A stretch of DNA of 64,000 nucleotides from Sphingomonas sp. (GCF_019635515.1 NZ_JAHBZI010000002.1:817001-881000), one strand, 5' to 3'; positions 34,285-43,123 are shown, counted from the first letter of the stretch. Notes: generated by a model not told the origin, from the sequence alone. Numbers and translations are program-made.

Positions 34285-35091
34285 TCATCGACCGTTGTCG
34301 CTCCAGTGTGGCGGATCGCTGAGCAGCTTGATGACACCATAGGTCGCGCCGACCTTGTGAAGATCGGTGTTGGCATCGCCGGTGCGCGGGTCGGCAAGCG
34401 GCCATTTCTTGCCCGTCCTATCCTTTATCTGGATGGTGCCGGTCCAGCCGATCGTCATATCGACGGCCCGGCCTTCGATGTGGAGCGAGGTCAGCGAGGG
34501 CTGGAAGGCGATGCCGAACAGATCGGACATTTCCTTTGCTCCCTTTTTCGATTTGGCGAGGTCGCCATGATCCCAGCGGATCGCGAGCCCGGCCACGGCC
34601 GGCACGTCCTTGGGAGCGACTTCGCCGCGCGAGACGCGCCACGAATAATGCATGAGATGCGCGCGGGTGCGGTTGCGGCGGGTGGCCGAGACGGTGACCT
34701 TGGCGCCGGCCTCCCTGAGCGCATTGATGAATGCCGCGGCATTGTCACGAAACGGGGCCGCCAGATCGACCAGCTTGTCGCTGTTCGGATATTTGGCCTG
34801 ATTGGCGTTCCACCATGCCGCACCGCTGAGCGACGCCTGCGATCCTTGGCCGGTCGAGAGCGCGGTCCAGGTCTTGCCGCCGGGTGTTACCAGGCCATCG
34901 GGCTTGGGCAGGGCAATGACCTGCGCCTGATAGGCTGTGATCGCGGCGATGGTGCGCGCGCCGCAATCGCCATCGGGGTTGAGCTCGGGCTGGCCGGTGG
35001 CGGCGAGCCAGTCGTTGAGAAGATGCTGGACGACAATCACGTCGGCGAGATCGTTGACCCCGCTTTTGCCCACCGATGCGCCGATCGCCAT
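34285..35091 (-). CDS. Peptidoglycan-binding M15/LAS-type peptidase
   Basis: A 268-residue protein. Residues about 10-80 form a peptidoglycan-binding-like domain (VVQHLLNDWLAATGQ, DGDCGARTIAAITAYQ). The C-terminal part has the LAS metallopeptidase zinc ligands: His204 and Asp211 in SLHIEGRAVDMTIGW and His262 in PPHWSDNG. This fits D-Ala-D-Ala-type or L,D-murein peptidases. No signal peptide is evident, so it may leave the cell by another route or act on lysis, as phage-like endolysins do. It is isolated from neighbours in function. Confidence 0.75.
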   Translation of the reverse strand: MAIGASVGKSGVNDLADVIVVQHLLNDWLAATGQPELNPDGDCGARTIAAITAYQAQVIALPKPDGLVTPGGKTWTALSTGQGSQASLSGAAWWNANQAKYPNSDKLVDLAAPFRDNAAAFINALREAGAKVTVSATRRNRTRAHLMHYSWRVSRGEVAPKDVPAVAGLAIRWDHGDLAKSKKGAKEMSDLFGIAFQPSLTSLHIEGRAVDMTIGWTGTIQIKDRTGKKWPLADPRTGDANTDLHKVGATYGVIKLLSDPPHWSDNGR

Positions 35092-35144
35092 GCCCGCCTC
35101 CCCGCTGTGACAAGGGGAGGCGTAATGGGCGATTTCCTACATTG

Positions 35145-36458
35145 CTAGCCGCCGAACACGCGCGCGAAGATCGTGTCGACCTGCTTGTAGTGATAGCCGA
35201 GGTCGAACTTGTCCTCGAGCTCGGCTTCGCTCAGCGCCGCGGTGACTTCGGGGTCGGCCTTGAGCAGTTCGAGCAGCGATAGCTGGCCGTCGCTCTCCCA
35301 CACCTTCATCGCGTTGCGCTGGACGAGGCGGTAGCTGTCTTCGCGGCTGACGCCGGCCTGGGTGAGCGCCAGCAGCACGCGCTGCGAGTGGATCAGGCCG
35401 CCCATGCGATCCATGTTGCGCTGCATGCGCTCGGGATAGACGAGCAGCTTGTCGATCACGCCGGTCAGGCGGGCGAGGGCGAAATCGAGGGTGATCGTCG
35501 CGTCCGGGCCGATATAGCGCTCGACGGAGCTGTGGCTGATGTCGCGCTCATGCCATAGCGCCACATTTTCCATCGCGGGCGTGACCGCGCTGCGGACCAT
35601 GCGGGCGAGGCCGGTGAGGTTCTCGGTCAGCACCGGGTTGCGCTTATGCGGCATCGCCGACGAGCCCTTCTGGCCCGGCGAGAAATACTCCTCGGCTTCG
35701 AGGACTTCGGTGCGCTGCAAGTGGCGGACTTCGGTGGCGAGGCGCTCGATCGAGCTGGCGATGACGCCCAGCGTGGCAAAGAACATCGCATGGCGATCGC
35801 GCGGGATGACCTGGGTCGAGACCGGCTCGACGGCGAGGCCGAGCTTGGCGGCGACATGTTCCTCGACGCGCGGATCGATATTGGCGAAGGTGCCGACCGC
35901 GCCGGAGATGGCGCAGGTGGCGATGTCTTCGCGGGCGGCGATCAGCCGCTTCCTGGCGCGGGCGAACTCGGCATGGGCCTCGGCGAGCTTGAGGCCGAAG
36001 GTGACCGGCTCGGCATGGATGCCGTGGCTGCGGCCGATCGTCGGGGTGAGCTTATGCTCCCTTGCCCGGCGCTCGAGGACTTCGAGCAGCTTGTCGAGAT
36101 CGGCGAGCAGGATGTCGCTAGCGCGGGCGAGCTGAACCGCGAGGCAGGTGTCGAGCACGTCCGAGCTGGTCATGCCCTGATGCATGTAGCGGGCCTCGTC
36201 GCCGACCTGTTCGGCGACCCAGGTGAGGAAGGCGATGACGTCATGCTTGGTGACGGCTTCGATGGCGTCGATGGCGGCGACATCGATGGTCGGGTTCGTC
36301 GCCCACCACTTCCACAGCGCGTCAGCGGCCGCCTTGGGGACCACGCCCAGTTCCGCCAGCTTTTCGGTGGCGTGCGCCTCGATTTCGAACCAGATGCCGA
36401 GGCGCGTCTCGGGCGACCAGATCGCGGTCATTTCGGGGCGGGAGTAGCGCGGGACCAT
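35145..36458 (-). CDS. purB: Adenylosuccinate lyase
   Basis: Catalyses two fumarate-releasing steps in purine synthesis (SAICAR to AICAR, and adenylosuccinate to AMP). The 437-residue protein has the fumarase-superfamily signature GSSAMPHKRNP (265-275) with the mobile catalytic Ser, TSSDVLDT (97-104) and the His motif GRSHGIHAEP (142-151). Length and start (MVPRYSRPEM) are those of the alphaproteobacterial enzyme. Confidence 0.97.
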   Translation of the reverse strand: MVPRYSRPEMTAIWSPETRLGIWFEIEAHATEKLAELGVVPKAAADALWKWWATNPTIDVAAIDAIEAVTKHDVIAFLTWVAEQVGDEARYMHQGMTSSDVLDTCLAVQLARASDILLADLDKLLEVLERRAREHKLTPTIGRSHGIHAEPVTFGLKLAEAHAEFARARKRLIAAREDIATCAISGAVGTFANIDPRVEEHVAAKLGLAVEPVSTQVIPRDRHAMFFATLGVIASSIERLATEVRHLQRTEVLEAEEYFSPGQKGSSAMPHKRNPVLTENLTGLARMVRSAVTPAMENVALWHERDISHSSVERYIGPDATITLDFALARLTGVIDKLLVYPERMQRNMDRMGGLIHSQRVLLALTQAGVSREDSYRLVQRNAMKVWESDGQLSLLELLKADPEVTAALSEAELEDKFDLGYHYKQVDTIFARVFGG

Positions 36459-36506
36459 CGGGGAACCTTTCGGGCAGGAGTCGCCGGCGCCCCTAGCAAG
36501 CGCTCC

Positions 36507-36614
36507 CTATACTTGCCAGCGGAAGCGGCCGGTGACCGGCCCGTCGGGCAACGCCTCCACGCGCTCACCGTGGCGCAGGCGCCACAGGGCAATTGAAATG
36601 CGATGAACTGCCAT
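36507..36614 (-). CDS. Possible 35-aa protein upstream of purB
   Basis: Reading from an ATG at 36612-36614 gives a short frame ending RVEALPDGPVTGRFRWQV before TAG. Codon third positions are mostly G or C as in real genes here, and the peptide looks ordered. There is no clear ribosome-binding site, so support is weak. It fills part of the roughly 300-bp gap between purB and the EF-hand gene. Confidence 0.3.
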   Translation of the reverse strand: MAVHRISIALWRLRHGERVEALPDGPVTGRFRWQV

Positions 36615-36754
36615 TCCACAGGGATGGGTTGAGGCTAGAGGGGGTGAAACCTGGAACAACAGCCCCAAATTATATGTTGTAGGGGGTGAGTTATAAAAGA
36701 GAAATTGCTGCAGCCTTTAAATGTTGGCGCGGTAATAATTAAGGAGAGAGTATC

Positions 36755-37282
36755 GTGCTTAAATCAATTCTTCTTGCGACATCTATGCTTGTTGCTGCTC
36801 CTGTCTTTGCACAGGATAAGCCGGCGACTGCGGAATCGCAGCCGGTGCAGACCGCGCCCGCCACTACTACCGAAGCACCTGCGACCGATGACGCTGCGCC
36901 GGCCGCGACGGCCGCACCGGCCACGACCGCTGAGGCTTCGCCGCAGACCGCGGCGCCGGCAACGCCCGCGCAGCCCGCACCGGTTGATGCGGCTGCCGCG
37001 CAGCCTGCCGCAGCGCAGCCCGCTTCGAGCCAGGAGCAGGTCGCGATGGCCGTGGGCCGCGATTTCGGGACCTACGACACCGATGGCGATGGCACGCTGA
37101 ATGCCGCCGAGTTTGCCAGCTGGATGAGCGCGCTCCGCAAGGCCGCCGAGCCAAGCTTCATGCCGGATTCGCCCGAAGCCAAGACATGGGCGGCGCAGGC
37201 GTTCACCACGGCGGACGCCGATAAGAGCGCTTCGGTCAACAAGCAGGAGCTGACCACGTTCCTGACCCCGAAACCTTCCTAA
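36755..37282 (+). CDS. Exported EF-hand protein
   Basis: A 175-residue protein with signal peptide (VAAPVFAQ), then an Ala/Pro/Thr-rich linker of about 75 residues, then two EF-hand loops: DTDGDGTLNAAEF and DADKSASVNKQEL, the first a full calcium-binding consensus and the second lacking some oxygen ligands. Probably a periplasmic calcium sensor or buffer. The GTG start follows AAGGAGAGAG. The AT-rich stretch 36665-36740 upstream probably holds its promoter, though no clear box pair stands out. Confidence 0.8.
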   Translation: MLKSILLATSMLVAAPVFAQDKPATAESQPVQTAPATTTEAPATDDAAPAATAAPATTAEASPQTAAPATPAQPAPVDAAAAQPAAAQPASSQEQVAMAVGRDFGTYDTDGDGTLNAAEFASWMSALRKAAEPSFMPDSPEAKTWAAQAFTTADADKSASVNKQELTTFLTPKPS

Positions 37283-37308
37283 ACGCCGTACGCATGGCGT
37301 TACTCCCG

Positions 37309-37338
37309 ACGCCCGCCGGACTTGCCTCCGGCGGGCGT
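37309..37338. terminator. Hairpin terminator between convergent genes
   Basis: A 12-bp stem (37309-37320 with 37327-37338) with a 6-nt loop; the right arm ends in GTTTGG. It separates the EF-hand gene from the convergent hypothetical gene. Confidence 0.7.
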
Positions 37339-37346
37339 TTGGGCGT

Positions 37347-38045
37347 TCAGGCGGGACACTTGCCCTTGATGAGCAGCGGTGCCGCGGTGCGCACCCAGGC
37401 GATGTCGCGGTCGCGCTGGGGTACCACGTCGCTGCGCAGAATGGGGATGCGGGCGACTTCCTTGCCCGACTGCGTCAACACCAGCGCGCCTTCGCCATTG
37501 TCGAACGCGGTGACCAGCGCGTCGAGCTCGTCCTGCGGCCATTCGCTGTCATAGGGATTGGACGATCCGGGTTGTCCGGCCTCGCCGCCGATCAGCGCCA
37601 GATCGTAGAAGCCGCTGTTGAGGCGCACCGGTTTGGACAGCATGCTGCCGGCCTGAAGCTGAAGCGCCAGGGATTCGAACGGCGCAAGGCGCGCACCGGC
37701 GAAGCGCCCGGTGCTGAGCGATATGCGGGCGATATGCGCACGGCCCGCCGGCGCGCCCGTGGCGTCGAGGAAGAACTCGTAATTGATCCCTAAATAGGCG
37801 TGAAGATCGCTCTGCGGGCCGAACAGCTTGGTGCCGCCGGCGGGATAGACCGCATGCTCGGGATCGCCGCGATGCTCGAAGGCAATGTCGGCCTTGTACC
37901 GGCCATCGCCGGTCTCGCGCAGATCGACGGTGTTCGCCATGCAATAGAGATGACCTTGATAATCCTTCTTCGCGGCGGTCTGCGCCAGCGCCGGGGATGC
38001 GGCGCACAAAGCGGCGGCTAGCAACGTACCTGTGAATTTCATCAA
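37347..38045 (-). CDS. Exported hypothetical protein, 232 aa
   Basis: Signal peptide MMKFTGTLLAAALCAASPALAQ-type, then a mostly beta-strand domain with one Cys in the N-terminal part (GHLYCMANT) and one near the C-terminus (KGKCPA), possibly disulfide-linked. No family recognised. A likely periplasmic protein; it follows radC on the same strand by 13 bp, which may mean co-transcription. Confidence 0.7.
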   Translation of the reverse strand: MMKFTGTLLAAALCAASPALAQTAAKKDYQGHLYCMANTVDLRETGDGRYKADIAFEHRGDPEHAVYPAGGTKLFGPQSDLHAYLGINYEFFLDATGAPAGRAHIARISLSTGRFAGARLAPFESLALQLQAGSMLSKPVRLNSGFYDLALIGGEAGQPGSSNPYDSEWPQDELDALVTAFDNGEGALVLTQSGKEVARIPILRSDVVPQRDRDIAWVRTAAPLLIKGKCPA

Positions 38046-38058
38046 TTCCCTCCTATCA

Positions 38059-38739
38059 TCAGATCAGCCCTTGCCCGCGCAGGCTGGAATGGCCTTCGGC
38101 ACCCATGATGATGTGATCGTGCACCGCGATGCCGAGGCGCTTGCCGGCATCGGCGATATTGCGGGTGATCTCGATATCGGCGCGGCTGGGCGAGGGATCG
38201 CCCGAAGGGTGGTTATGGACAAGGATCAATGCCGCCGATTTGAGCTCCATCGCGCGGCGCACAACCTCGCGGACATAGACCGCGGCTTCGTCGATCGAGC
38301 CCTCGCTCATCACTTCGTCGCGGATCAGCATGTTCTTCGAATTGAGGTGCAGGACGCGGAAGCGTTCGTTGCCGTGATGCGCCATGTCGGCACGAAGATA
38401 ATCGAGCAGCGCCTGCCAGTTGGCGAGCACGGGCTTTTCAGCGACCTGGGCCCGGAGCAGGCGCAACGCCGCGGCATGGGCGATCTTGATCGCCGCCGCG
38501 CTGGTCTCGCCCATGCCCTTCACCCGCAGCAGATCGGCGGAATCAGCAGTGAGCACCCCGGCGATGCCGCCGAACTCATGAAGCAATGCCTTGGCCAAGG
38601 GCTTGGTGTCGATGCGGCGTATGGCCAAGCCGAGGATATATTCGACCAACTCGTGATCGAGCAGCGCGTCCGCGCCGCCTTCGAATAGCCGCTGGCGCAG
38701 GCGCTCGCGATGGCCGCTATTGTCGGGGGCGTCGGACAT
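38059..38739 (-). CDS. radC: RadC family JAB-domain protein
   Basis: A 226-residue protein with an N-terminal helix-hairpin-helix region (ELVEYILGLA, LRVKGMGETSAAAI) and a C-terminal JAMM metalloprotease-like domain with VHNHPSGDPSPSRADIEIT, the complete zinc motif. Despite the name, a role in DNA repair is not established. The ATG at 38737-38739 is preferred over a longer frame to 38835, since MSDAPDNSGHRERLRQRL is the usual start. Confidence 0.9.
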   Translation of the reverse strand: MSDAPDNSGHRERLRQRLFEGGADALLDHELVEYILGLAIRRIDTKPLAKALLHEFGGIAGVLTADSADLLRVKGMGETSAAAIKIAHAAALRLLRAQVAEKPVLANWQALLDYLRADMAHHGNERFRVLHLNSKNMLIRDEVMSEGSIDEAAVYVREVVRRAMELKSAALILVHNHPSGDPSPSRADIEITRNIADAGKRLGIAVHDHIIMGAEGHSSLRGQGLI

Positions 38740-38922
38740 GGCCGAAGGCGTATCGGGAGTGGGGAGGACACGCAATCTCCGCGATCGCCAGAGCGGCTTG
38801 GTTGCAGTGCGGCACCGGTGTTGACTCGAAGCCATGCCCTGCTAAAGCGCCCGTGCCTTGGCGGGCTCGCCTTTGGGCACAAGCGCTTGGCCCTGCCGGT
38901 GACGGCATCTGGGAGAAGCGAA

Positions 38923-39240
38923 TTGGCCGAAGAAGAGCCCGGACTGGACCCCTTGCCCGAGGATGCACGCCTTAACTCGCTCGACGAGCGATTGCGGCGA
39001 GCGAAATCGGACGAGGCGATCAGAAACGGCGGCGGCAGCGATAAGGGCCAGGGGGATTACAACCTGGGCAATCGCGTGCTGGCCGAGCTGGTCGGCGGTA
39101 TGGCCGGAGGTGCGCTGATCGGGTGGGTACTCGATCGTTTTCTGGGCACTTCCCCCTGGCTCCTGCTCGTCTTGCTCTTCTTGGGCATCGGATCGGCGTT
39201 CAGGAACATCATTCGGATTTCGAACCAGCGCTCGAAGTGA
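38923..39240 (+). CDS. atpI: ATP synthase protein I
   Basis: Small accessory membrane protein of the F0 operon that helps c-ring assembly. The 105-residue protein has NRVLAELVGGMAGGALIGWV and a second hydrophobic segment LLLVLLFLGIGSAFRNI. The TTG at 38923 follows GGGAG by 7 bp; an ATG-started frame further upstream overlaps the divergent radC start and is less likely. First gene of the F0 operon. Confidence 0.85.
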   Translation: MAEEEPGLDPLPEDARLNSLDERLRRAKSDEAIRNGGGSDKGQGDYNLGNRVLAELVGGMAGGALIGWVLDRFLGTSPWLLLVLLFLGIGSAFRNIIRISNQRSK

Positions 39241-39279
39241 TTCTTCGGGCGCTTTGGCTAATGAGGCGGACGAACAAGC

Positions 39280-40065
39280 GTGGCGGCTGAATCAGGCAAG
39301 ATCGACCCGATGCACCAGTTCCAGATCCAGACGATCTGGGATCCGGGCTTCAGCATCGCGGGTCATCCGATCGTCCTCACCAATTCGGCGGTGTGGATGA
39401 TCGCGGCGGCGGTGCTGCTCTGGGCGTTCATGCTGATGGGCATGAAGCGCCAGGTGATCCCGACCCGCGGCCAGATGCTGGTGGAGAATTTCACCGGTTT
39501 CGTCACCAAGCTGGTAGACGATAATATCGGCCATGGCGGGCGCAAATACACGCCGTACATCTTCTCGCTGTTCATGTTCATCCTGTTCGCCAACCTGATC
39601 GGCCTGCTGCCGCTGGGCCTCGTCGGCGTGCATCCCTTCACTTTCACCAGCCACTTCACGGTCACCGGCGTGCTGGCGATCATGAGCTTCGCGATCGTGC
39701 TGATCGTCGGCTTCTGGAAGCATGGCATCAAGTTCTTCACCCTGTTCATCCCGCACGGCACGCCGCTGCCGATGGTGCTGGTGATCTTCCCGATCGAGCT
39801 GGTCTCGTTCCTGTTCCGCCCGTTCTCGCTGGGTCTGCGACTGTTCGTGGCGATGATCGCCGGGCACATCCTGTTGAAGGTCCTTGCGGGCTTCGTCATC
39901 AACGCCGCCAATGCCAGTCCGGTCTGGGGCGGGGTGGTCGGCATTCCCAGCTTCGTGCTGATGATCGGCGTTTCGGCGCTCGAAGTGCTGGTCGCCGGCA
40001 TCCAGGCCTATGTCTTTGCGCTGCTCACGTCGCTGTACATTCACGACGCCGAGCATCTGCACTGA
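39280..40065 (+). CDS. atpB: F0F1 ATP synthase subunit a
   Basis: The proton-channel stator subunit. The 261-residue protein has several membrane helices and the conserved SLGLRLFVAMIAGHILLKVL segment with the essential arginine of the channel, and ends with VFALLTSLYIHDAEH, as alphaproteobacterial AtpB does. It probably starts at GTG 39280; an ATG at 39310 is an alternative. Confidence 0.96.
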   Translation: MAAESGKIDPMHQFQIQTIWDPGFSIAGHPIVLTNSAVWMIAAAVLLWAFMLMGMKRQVIPTRGQMLVENFTGFVTKLVDDNIGHGGRKYTPYIFSLFMFILFANLIGLLPLGLVGVHPFTFTSHFTVTGVLAIMSFAIVLIVGFWKHGIKFFTLFIPHGTPLPMVLVIFPIELVSFLFRPFSLGLRLFVAMIAGHILLKVLAGFVINAANASPVWGGVVGIPSFVLMIGVSALEVLVAGIQAYVFALLTSLYIHDAEHLH

Positions 40066-40107
40066 GTTTTCCGTACCAACCTAAAGATACAAGCAGGAGT
40101 TTTTGAA

Positions 40108-40335
40108 ATGGACGCAGAAGCAGCAAAGCTGATCGGTGCAGGTCTTGCCGCCATCGGCGCCGGCATGGCCGCCATCGGTGTGGGCAACGTGTTCGGTTCG
40201 TTCCTCGAGGGTGCGCTGCGCAACCCGGGTGCGGCCGATGGCCAGCAGGGCCGCCTCTTCATCGGCTTCGCGGCCGCCGAGCTTCTCGGTCTGCTCGCGT
40301 TCGTCGTCGCGATGATCCTGATCTTCGTCGCGTAA
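40108..40335 (+). CDS. atpE: F0F1 ATP synthase subunit c
   Basis: Ring subunit of 75 residues with two helices. The glycine-rich helix 1 ([17 protein letters not shown]), the polar loop RNPGA, and helix 2 with proton-carrying Glu58 in [11 protein letters not shown] identify it. A GC-rich hairpin follows the gene at 40351-40371. Confidence 0.97.
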   Translation: MDAEAAKLIGAGLAAIGAGMAAIGVGNVFGSFLEGALRNPGAADGQQGRLFIGFAAAELLGLLAFVVAMILIFVA

Positions 40336-40350
40336 CTTGTCGCCCAGTTC

Positions 40351-40371
40351 GGGCCGGGGATGACCCGGCCC
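40351..40371 (+). other. Intercistronic hairpin between atpE and atpF'
   Basis: An 8-bp all-GC stem (40351-40358 with 40364-40371) with a 5-nt loop and no T tract. Position after atpE suggests mRNA stabilisation or partial termination, to give the higher subunit c level needed for the ring. Confidence 0.45.
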
Positions 40372-40390
40372 GCAACCGGACAGGATTGAA

Positions 40391-40882
40391 ATGCCCCAGA
40401 TCTCCCAGCTCGCCGAGACGTATGCATCCCAGATCTTCTGGCTGCTGCTGACGTTCGGCTTCGTCTTCTTCGTGGTCGGCAAGATGATGCTGCCCAAGGT
40501 GCTGTCGACCGTCGACGCGCGTGACCAGTCGGTCGCGGGCGATCTCGCGGCGGCGGAAGCCGCGCGCGCCGCGGCGGACCAGGCCGAGGAAAATTGGCGG
40601 GTTCAGGAGAATGCGGCGCGCGAAGCCGCCCAGAAGCGTATCGCCGAGGCGCGCGCCAAGGGCAGCGCCAAGGCCGAAAAGACCCTCGCCGCGGCTGGCG
40701 CCAAGAACGATGCCAAGCTGGCCGATGCCGAAGCGCGCATCGCCGATGCCAGCAAGGCGGCGATGGCCGAAATCGAAGCGGTAGCGGCCGACGCGGCGGC
40801 GGACATCGTCGCCCGAATCTCGGGTGCGAAGGTGACATCCGCCGAGGCGAAGACTGCAGTGAAGGCGGCGCTCAATGGCTAA
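40391..40882 (+). CDS. atpF': F0F1 ATP synthase subunit b'
   Basis: Peripheral-stalk subunit of 163 residues: one N-terminal membrane helix (IFWLLLTFGFVFFVVGKMML) then a long Ala-, Lys- and Glu-rich coiled coil. Order and sequence match the b' form found in alphaproteobacteria and cyanobacteria. Overlaps atpF by 8 bp. Confidence 0.93.
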   Translation: MPQISQLAETYASQIFWLLLTFGFVFFVVGKMMLPKVLSTVDARDQSVAGDLAAAEAARAAADQAEENWRVQENAAREAAQKRIAEARAKGSAKAEKTLAAAGAKNDAKLADAEARIADASKAAMAEIEAVAADAAADIVARISGAKVTSAEAKTAVKAALNG

Positions 40883-41522
40883 TCTCCAGGCACCCGATGC
40901 TGGCGACGCCGCGGTCGCGCAGAACCTTTCCGAAGCCAAGCATGGCGAAGGCATGGACGTGCCGCACACCGGCACGGACGCGCTGACCACCGGCACCGAA
41001 GCGCATGGCGGCGCGCATGCTCCCGATCCCACGCTGTTCGGTTTCATGGACGCGACCGTCTGGGTATCGGTGGCGATGGCGGTGTTTATCGTGGTGCTGC
41101 TGTGGAAGAAGGTGCCGTCGCTGATCACGCGCGGGCTCGACAACCAGATCGCAGCGATCCGCACGCGTCTCGACGAAGCGAAGCAGCTTCGCGCCGAGGC
41201 CGAAGCGCTTCGCGACGAATATGCCAGGAAGATCGCCGGCGCCGAAGCCGAGGCAGCGGCGATGATCGCCCATGCCGACGAGGAGGCGAAGGGCGTGCTG
41301 GCCAAGGCCGAGGCTGATGCCAAGGACCTGACCAAGCGCCGTGCCAAGATGGCCGAGGACAAGATCGCCGCCGCCGAGCGCGCCGCGCTTTCCGAGATCC
41401 GCGCCAAGACCGCCGAGGCCGCCACCAGGGCCGCCGCCGCGATCATCGCGCAGAAGCACGACGCGGGCGCCGACAAGGCGCTGGTCGACAAGACGATCGC
41501 GGGTCTGGGCCGGCTCAACTGA
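40875..41522 (+). CDS. atpF: F0F1 ATP synthase subunit b
   Basis: Second stalk subunit of 215 residues. An unusual 55-residue hydrophilic N-terminal extension precedes the membrane helix (FMDATVWVSVAMAVFIVVLL), followed by a long coiled coil (AIRTRLDEAKQLRAEAEALR). It would dimerise with b'. Last gene of the F0 operon, ending before a clear terminator; the F1 genes are elsewhere. Confidence 0.93.
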   Translation: MANLQAPDAGDAAVAQNLSEAKHGEGMDVPHTGTDALTTGTEAHGGAHAPDPTLFGFMDATVWVSVAMAVFIVVLLWKKVPSLITRGLDNQIAAIRTRLDEAKQLRAEAEALRDEYARKIAGAEAEAAAMIAHADEEAKGVLAKAEADAKDLTKRRAKMAEDKIAAAERAALSEIRAKTAEAATRAAAAIIAQKHDAGADKALVDKTIAGLGRLN

Positions 41523-41552
41523 CGCTGGACTGGCGGTTCGCGATTTGGGAAG

Positions 41553-41577
41553 CCCCGGCCTGAGCGCCGGGGTTTTT
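41553..41577 (+). terminator. Rho-independent terminator of the F0 operon
   Basis: Stem CCCCGGC/GCCGGGG (41553-41559, 41566-41572) followed by five T residues. Confidence 0.85.
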
Positions 41578-41591
41578 CGTTTGTGCTCGTT

Positions 41592-41655
41592 CTCCTGCGA
41601 AAGCAGGAGTGCAGGGTCGGGCGTTCGTGGCTCCGGGCTCCTGTTTTCGCAGGAG
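41592..41655. repeat. REP-like palindrome pair
   Basis: CTCCTGC-GAAA-GCAGGAG (41592-41609) and its partner CTCCTG-N6-CAGGAG (41638-41655) form two hairpins in inverted orientation. The layout (stem, GAAA/TTTC loop, inverted second unit) is the same as at 33351-33433 and 60124-60206. Confidence 0.55.
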
Positions 41656-41663
41656 CATAAGAG

Positions 41664-42287
41664 TCAGAGGTCGTTCTGGATCACGCCGATCCAAACCTTC
41701 CGATCATCCGCGATCCGCCCTTCGGCATCGGTGTGCCAGTCCGAGCGCGTGACCGAACCGCCGACCTTCTGGAACCAGACATTGCCGCCGATCGAACTGC
41801 ACATGCCATTGCCGGCCGCGACGACGATATCGACATGCGAGTCGAAGAAGCGCCGGGCGTCGAGCTGCTCCAGCGCCTCGGCATAGCTGCCCGGAGGGTC
41901 GCGTTCGCCGCGCGCGTTCCAGATCAGGTCGCCGACGCGCGGGGAGAATAGTGCCGGATCGTGGAGTATCAGTTTGCCGCTCATCCCGTCATGACGGCGG
42001 ATGCGATCGACATAGACCGAATGGGTCTCGTCACCCCGGAACGCGCCGCCCGCGCCGGCCTCGGCAAAGCACCAACTGATGAACGCCGCCGACCAGGGCT
42101 CGGGGGTCAGCCCGTCCCATGTCGGCCTGCCGACCGCATCCCAATATTCGCCGATCCGCGCCGTCTGCGGCGGTTCATCGAGATTGGCGCCGAGATCCCA
42201 GTGATCGTCGAGATGCCGGGTGGTGCGGCGGAAGAAATCCCATTCGCGCGCCGCAACGGCGATCAGCCTTTCGGCAATGTCGCCCAT
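41664..42287 (-). CDS. DUF2272 domain protein
   Basis: A 207-residue protein without a clear signal peptide. PWSAAFISWCFAEAG, VGDLIWNARGE and SHVDIVVAAGNGM match the DUF2272 family, which resembles NlpC/P60- or CHAP-type folds with a Ser in place of the catalytic Cys (WSAAF). Function unknown; murein-related activity is possible. Confidence 0.8.
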   Translation of the reverse strand: MGDIAERLIAVAAREWDFFRRTTRHLDDHWDLGANLDEPPQTARIGEYWDAVGRPTWDGLTPEPWSAAFISWCFAEAGAGGAFRGDETHSVYVDRIRRHDGMSGKLILHDPALFSPRVGDLIWNARGERDPPGSYAEALEQLDARRFFDSHVDIVVAAGNGMCSSIGGNVWFQKVGGSVTRSDWHTDAEGRIADDRKVWIGVIQNDL

Positions 42288-42305
42288 GAGCGCACTCCTT
42301 GAGGC

Positions 42306-42328
42306 GGCGCGCGGGCAGCCCGCGCGCC
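42306..42328 (-). terminator. Strong hairpin after the adhesin-E-like gene
   Basis: A 10-bp all-GC stem (42306-42315 with 42319-42328) around a 3-nt loop, 6 bp past the stop codon of the minus-strand gene. No T tract, so it may act with Rho or protect the 3' end. Confidence 0.5.
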
Positions 42329-42334
42329 TGCCGA

Positions 42335-42790
42335 TTATTCCGCCATCAGCGGGATCTGGGCCCGGGCATCGGCGTAGGGATCGCTGATCTGCGTGCCGCC
42401 CTTGCGATAGCAGATGAACTCCAGCATGGCTTCGTTGATGCTGTCCTTCCCGGGCACTTTGTGGTCATTGATCGTCAGCGACGCCTCGGTGCTAATATGC
42501 TTACCCGACGCGTCGAAATAGCTATATTCGAGCGTGCGGAAATAATTGCCGGGGCAATCATATTCGGAGCGGACTTCGGTGGAGAAAACTCCGGAATTGC
42601 CGTTGAGCTGCTCCTTGTAGACGCTCTTGGTGATCGCGATGATCTTGCCGCCGAGGGGGCGCACGCTCGCCAGATCGACATAGCTCATCTGCTTGGCATT
42701 GCCGCCGACGCGGTACCAGCTTTGCGCGGAAGCCTGACCAGGCACGGACATGAGCAAGGCGGTCGCCGCCGCAGCGATAATCAGACGCAT
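42335..42790 (-). CDS. Exported surface-adhesin-E-like protein
   Basis: A 151-residue protein with signal peptide ending GQASAQ. SWYRVGGNAKQMSYVDLASV and the later CPGNYFRTLEYSYFDASGK fit the small beta-rich family named after Haemophilus surface-adhesin protein E. Two cysteines (YDCPGN, FICYRKG) may form a disulfide. The start at 42788-42790 puts the basic signal peptide (MRLIIAAAA) at the N-terminus; a longer frame exists. Confidence 0.65.
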   Translation of the reverse strand: MRLIIAAAATALLMSVPGQASAQSWYRVGGNAKQMSYVDLASVRPLGGKIIAITKSVYKEQLNGNSGVFSTEVRSEYDCPGNYFRTLEYSYFDASGKHISTEASLTINDHKVPGKDSINEAMLEFICYRKGGTQISDPYADARAQIPLMAE

Positions 42791-42908
42791 AAATCGAGCC
42801 TCAATATGGAATCTTCCGGCAGTCTGGCACGGCTTTGCCCGCGCGGAAAGATCAGTCTTTCGCGGCACCAGCGTGGCGCCCGGCGCGCCGTCAAGCTAAG
42901 GGTCACGA

Positions 42909-43103
42909 ATGACCACGCAACGCTGGCTCAACATCGCCGCGATCCTGACCGCCGCGCTCATTCTGCTCGCGCTCTTCGCGGCGTGGCGCAGCGCGCATCC
43001 GCGCCCGCTCACCGCGGAGGAAATCCGCGAACGCACCGCCGCCGAGATCAACCGCATCGAAGCGCGCGCCGCCGAAATGGAGCGCAACGCGTCCACGCCT
43101 TGA
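42909..43103 (+). CDS. Small single-span membrane protein, 64 aa
   Basis: One hydrophobic segment (NIAAILTAALILLALFAAW) followed by a charged helix rich in Glu, Arg and Ala. An AAGGG lies 8 bp upstream of the ATG. Small, plausible, no family recognised. Confidence 0.5.
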   Translation: MTTQRWLNIAAILTAALILLALFAAWRSAHPRPLTAEEIRERTAAEINRIEARAAEMERNASTP

Positions 43104-43123
43104 GGTGGAACTATATTTCTCTT

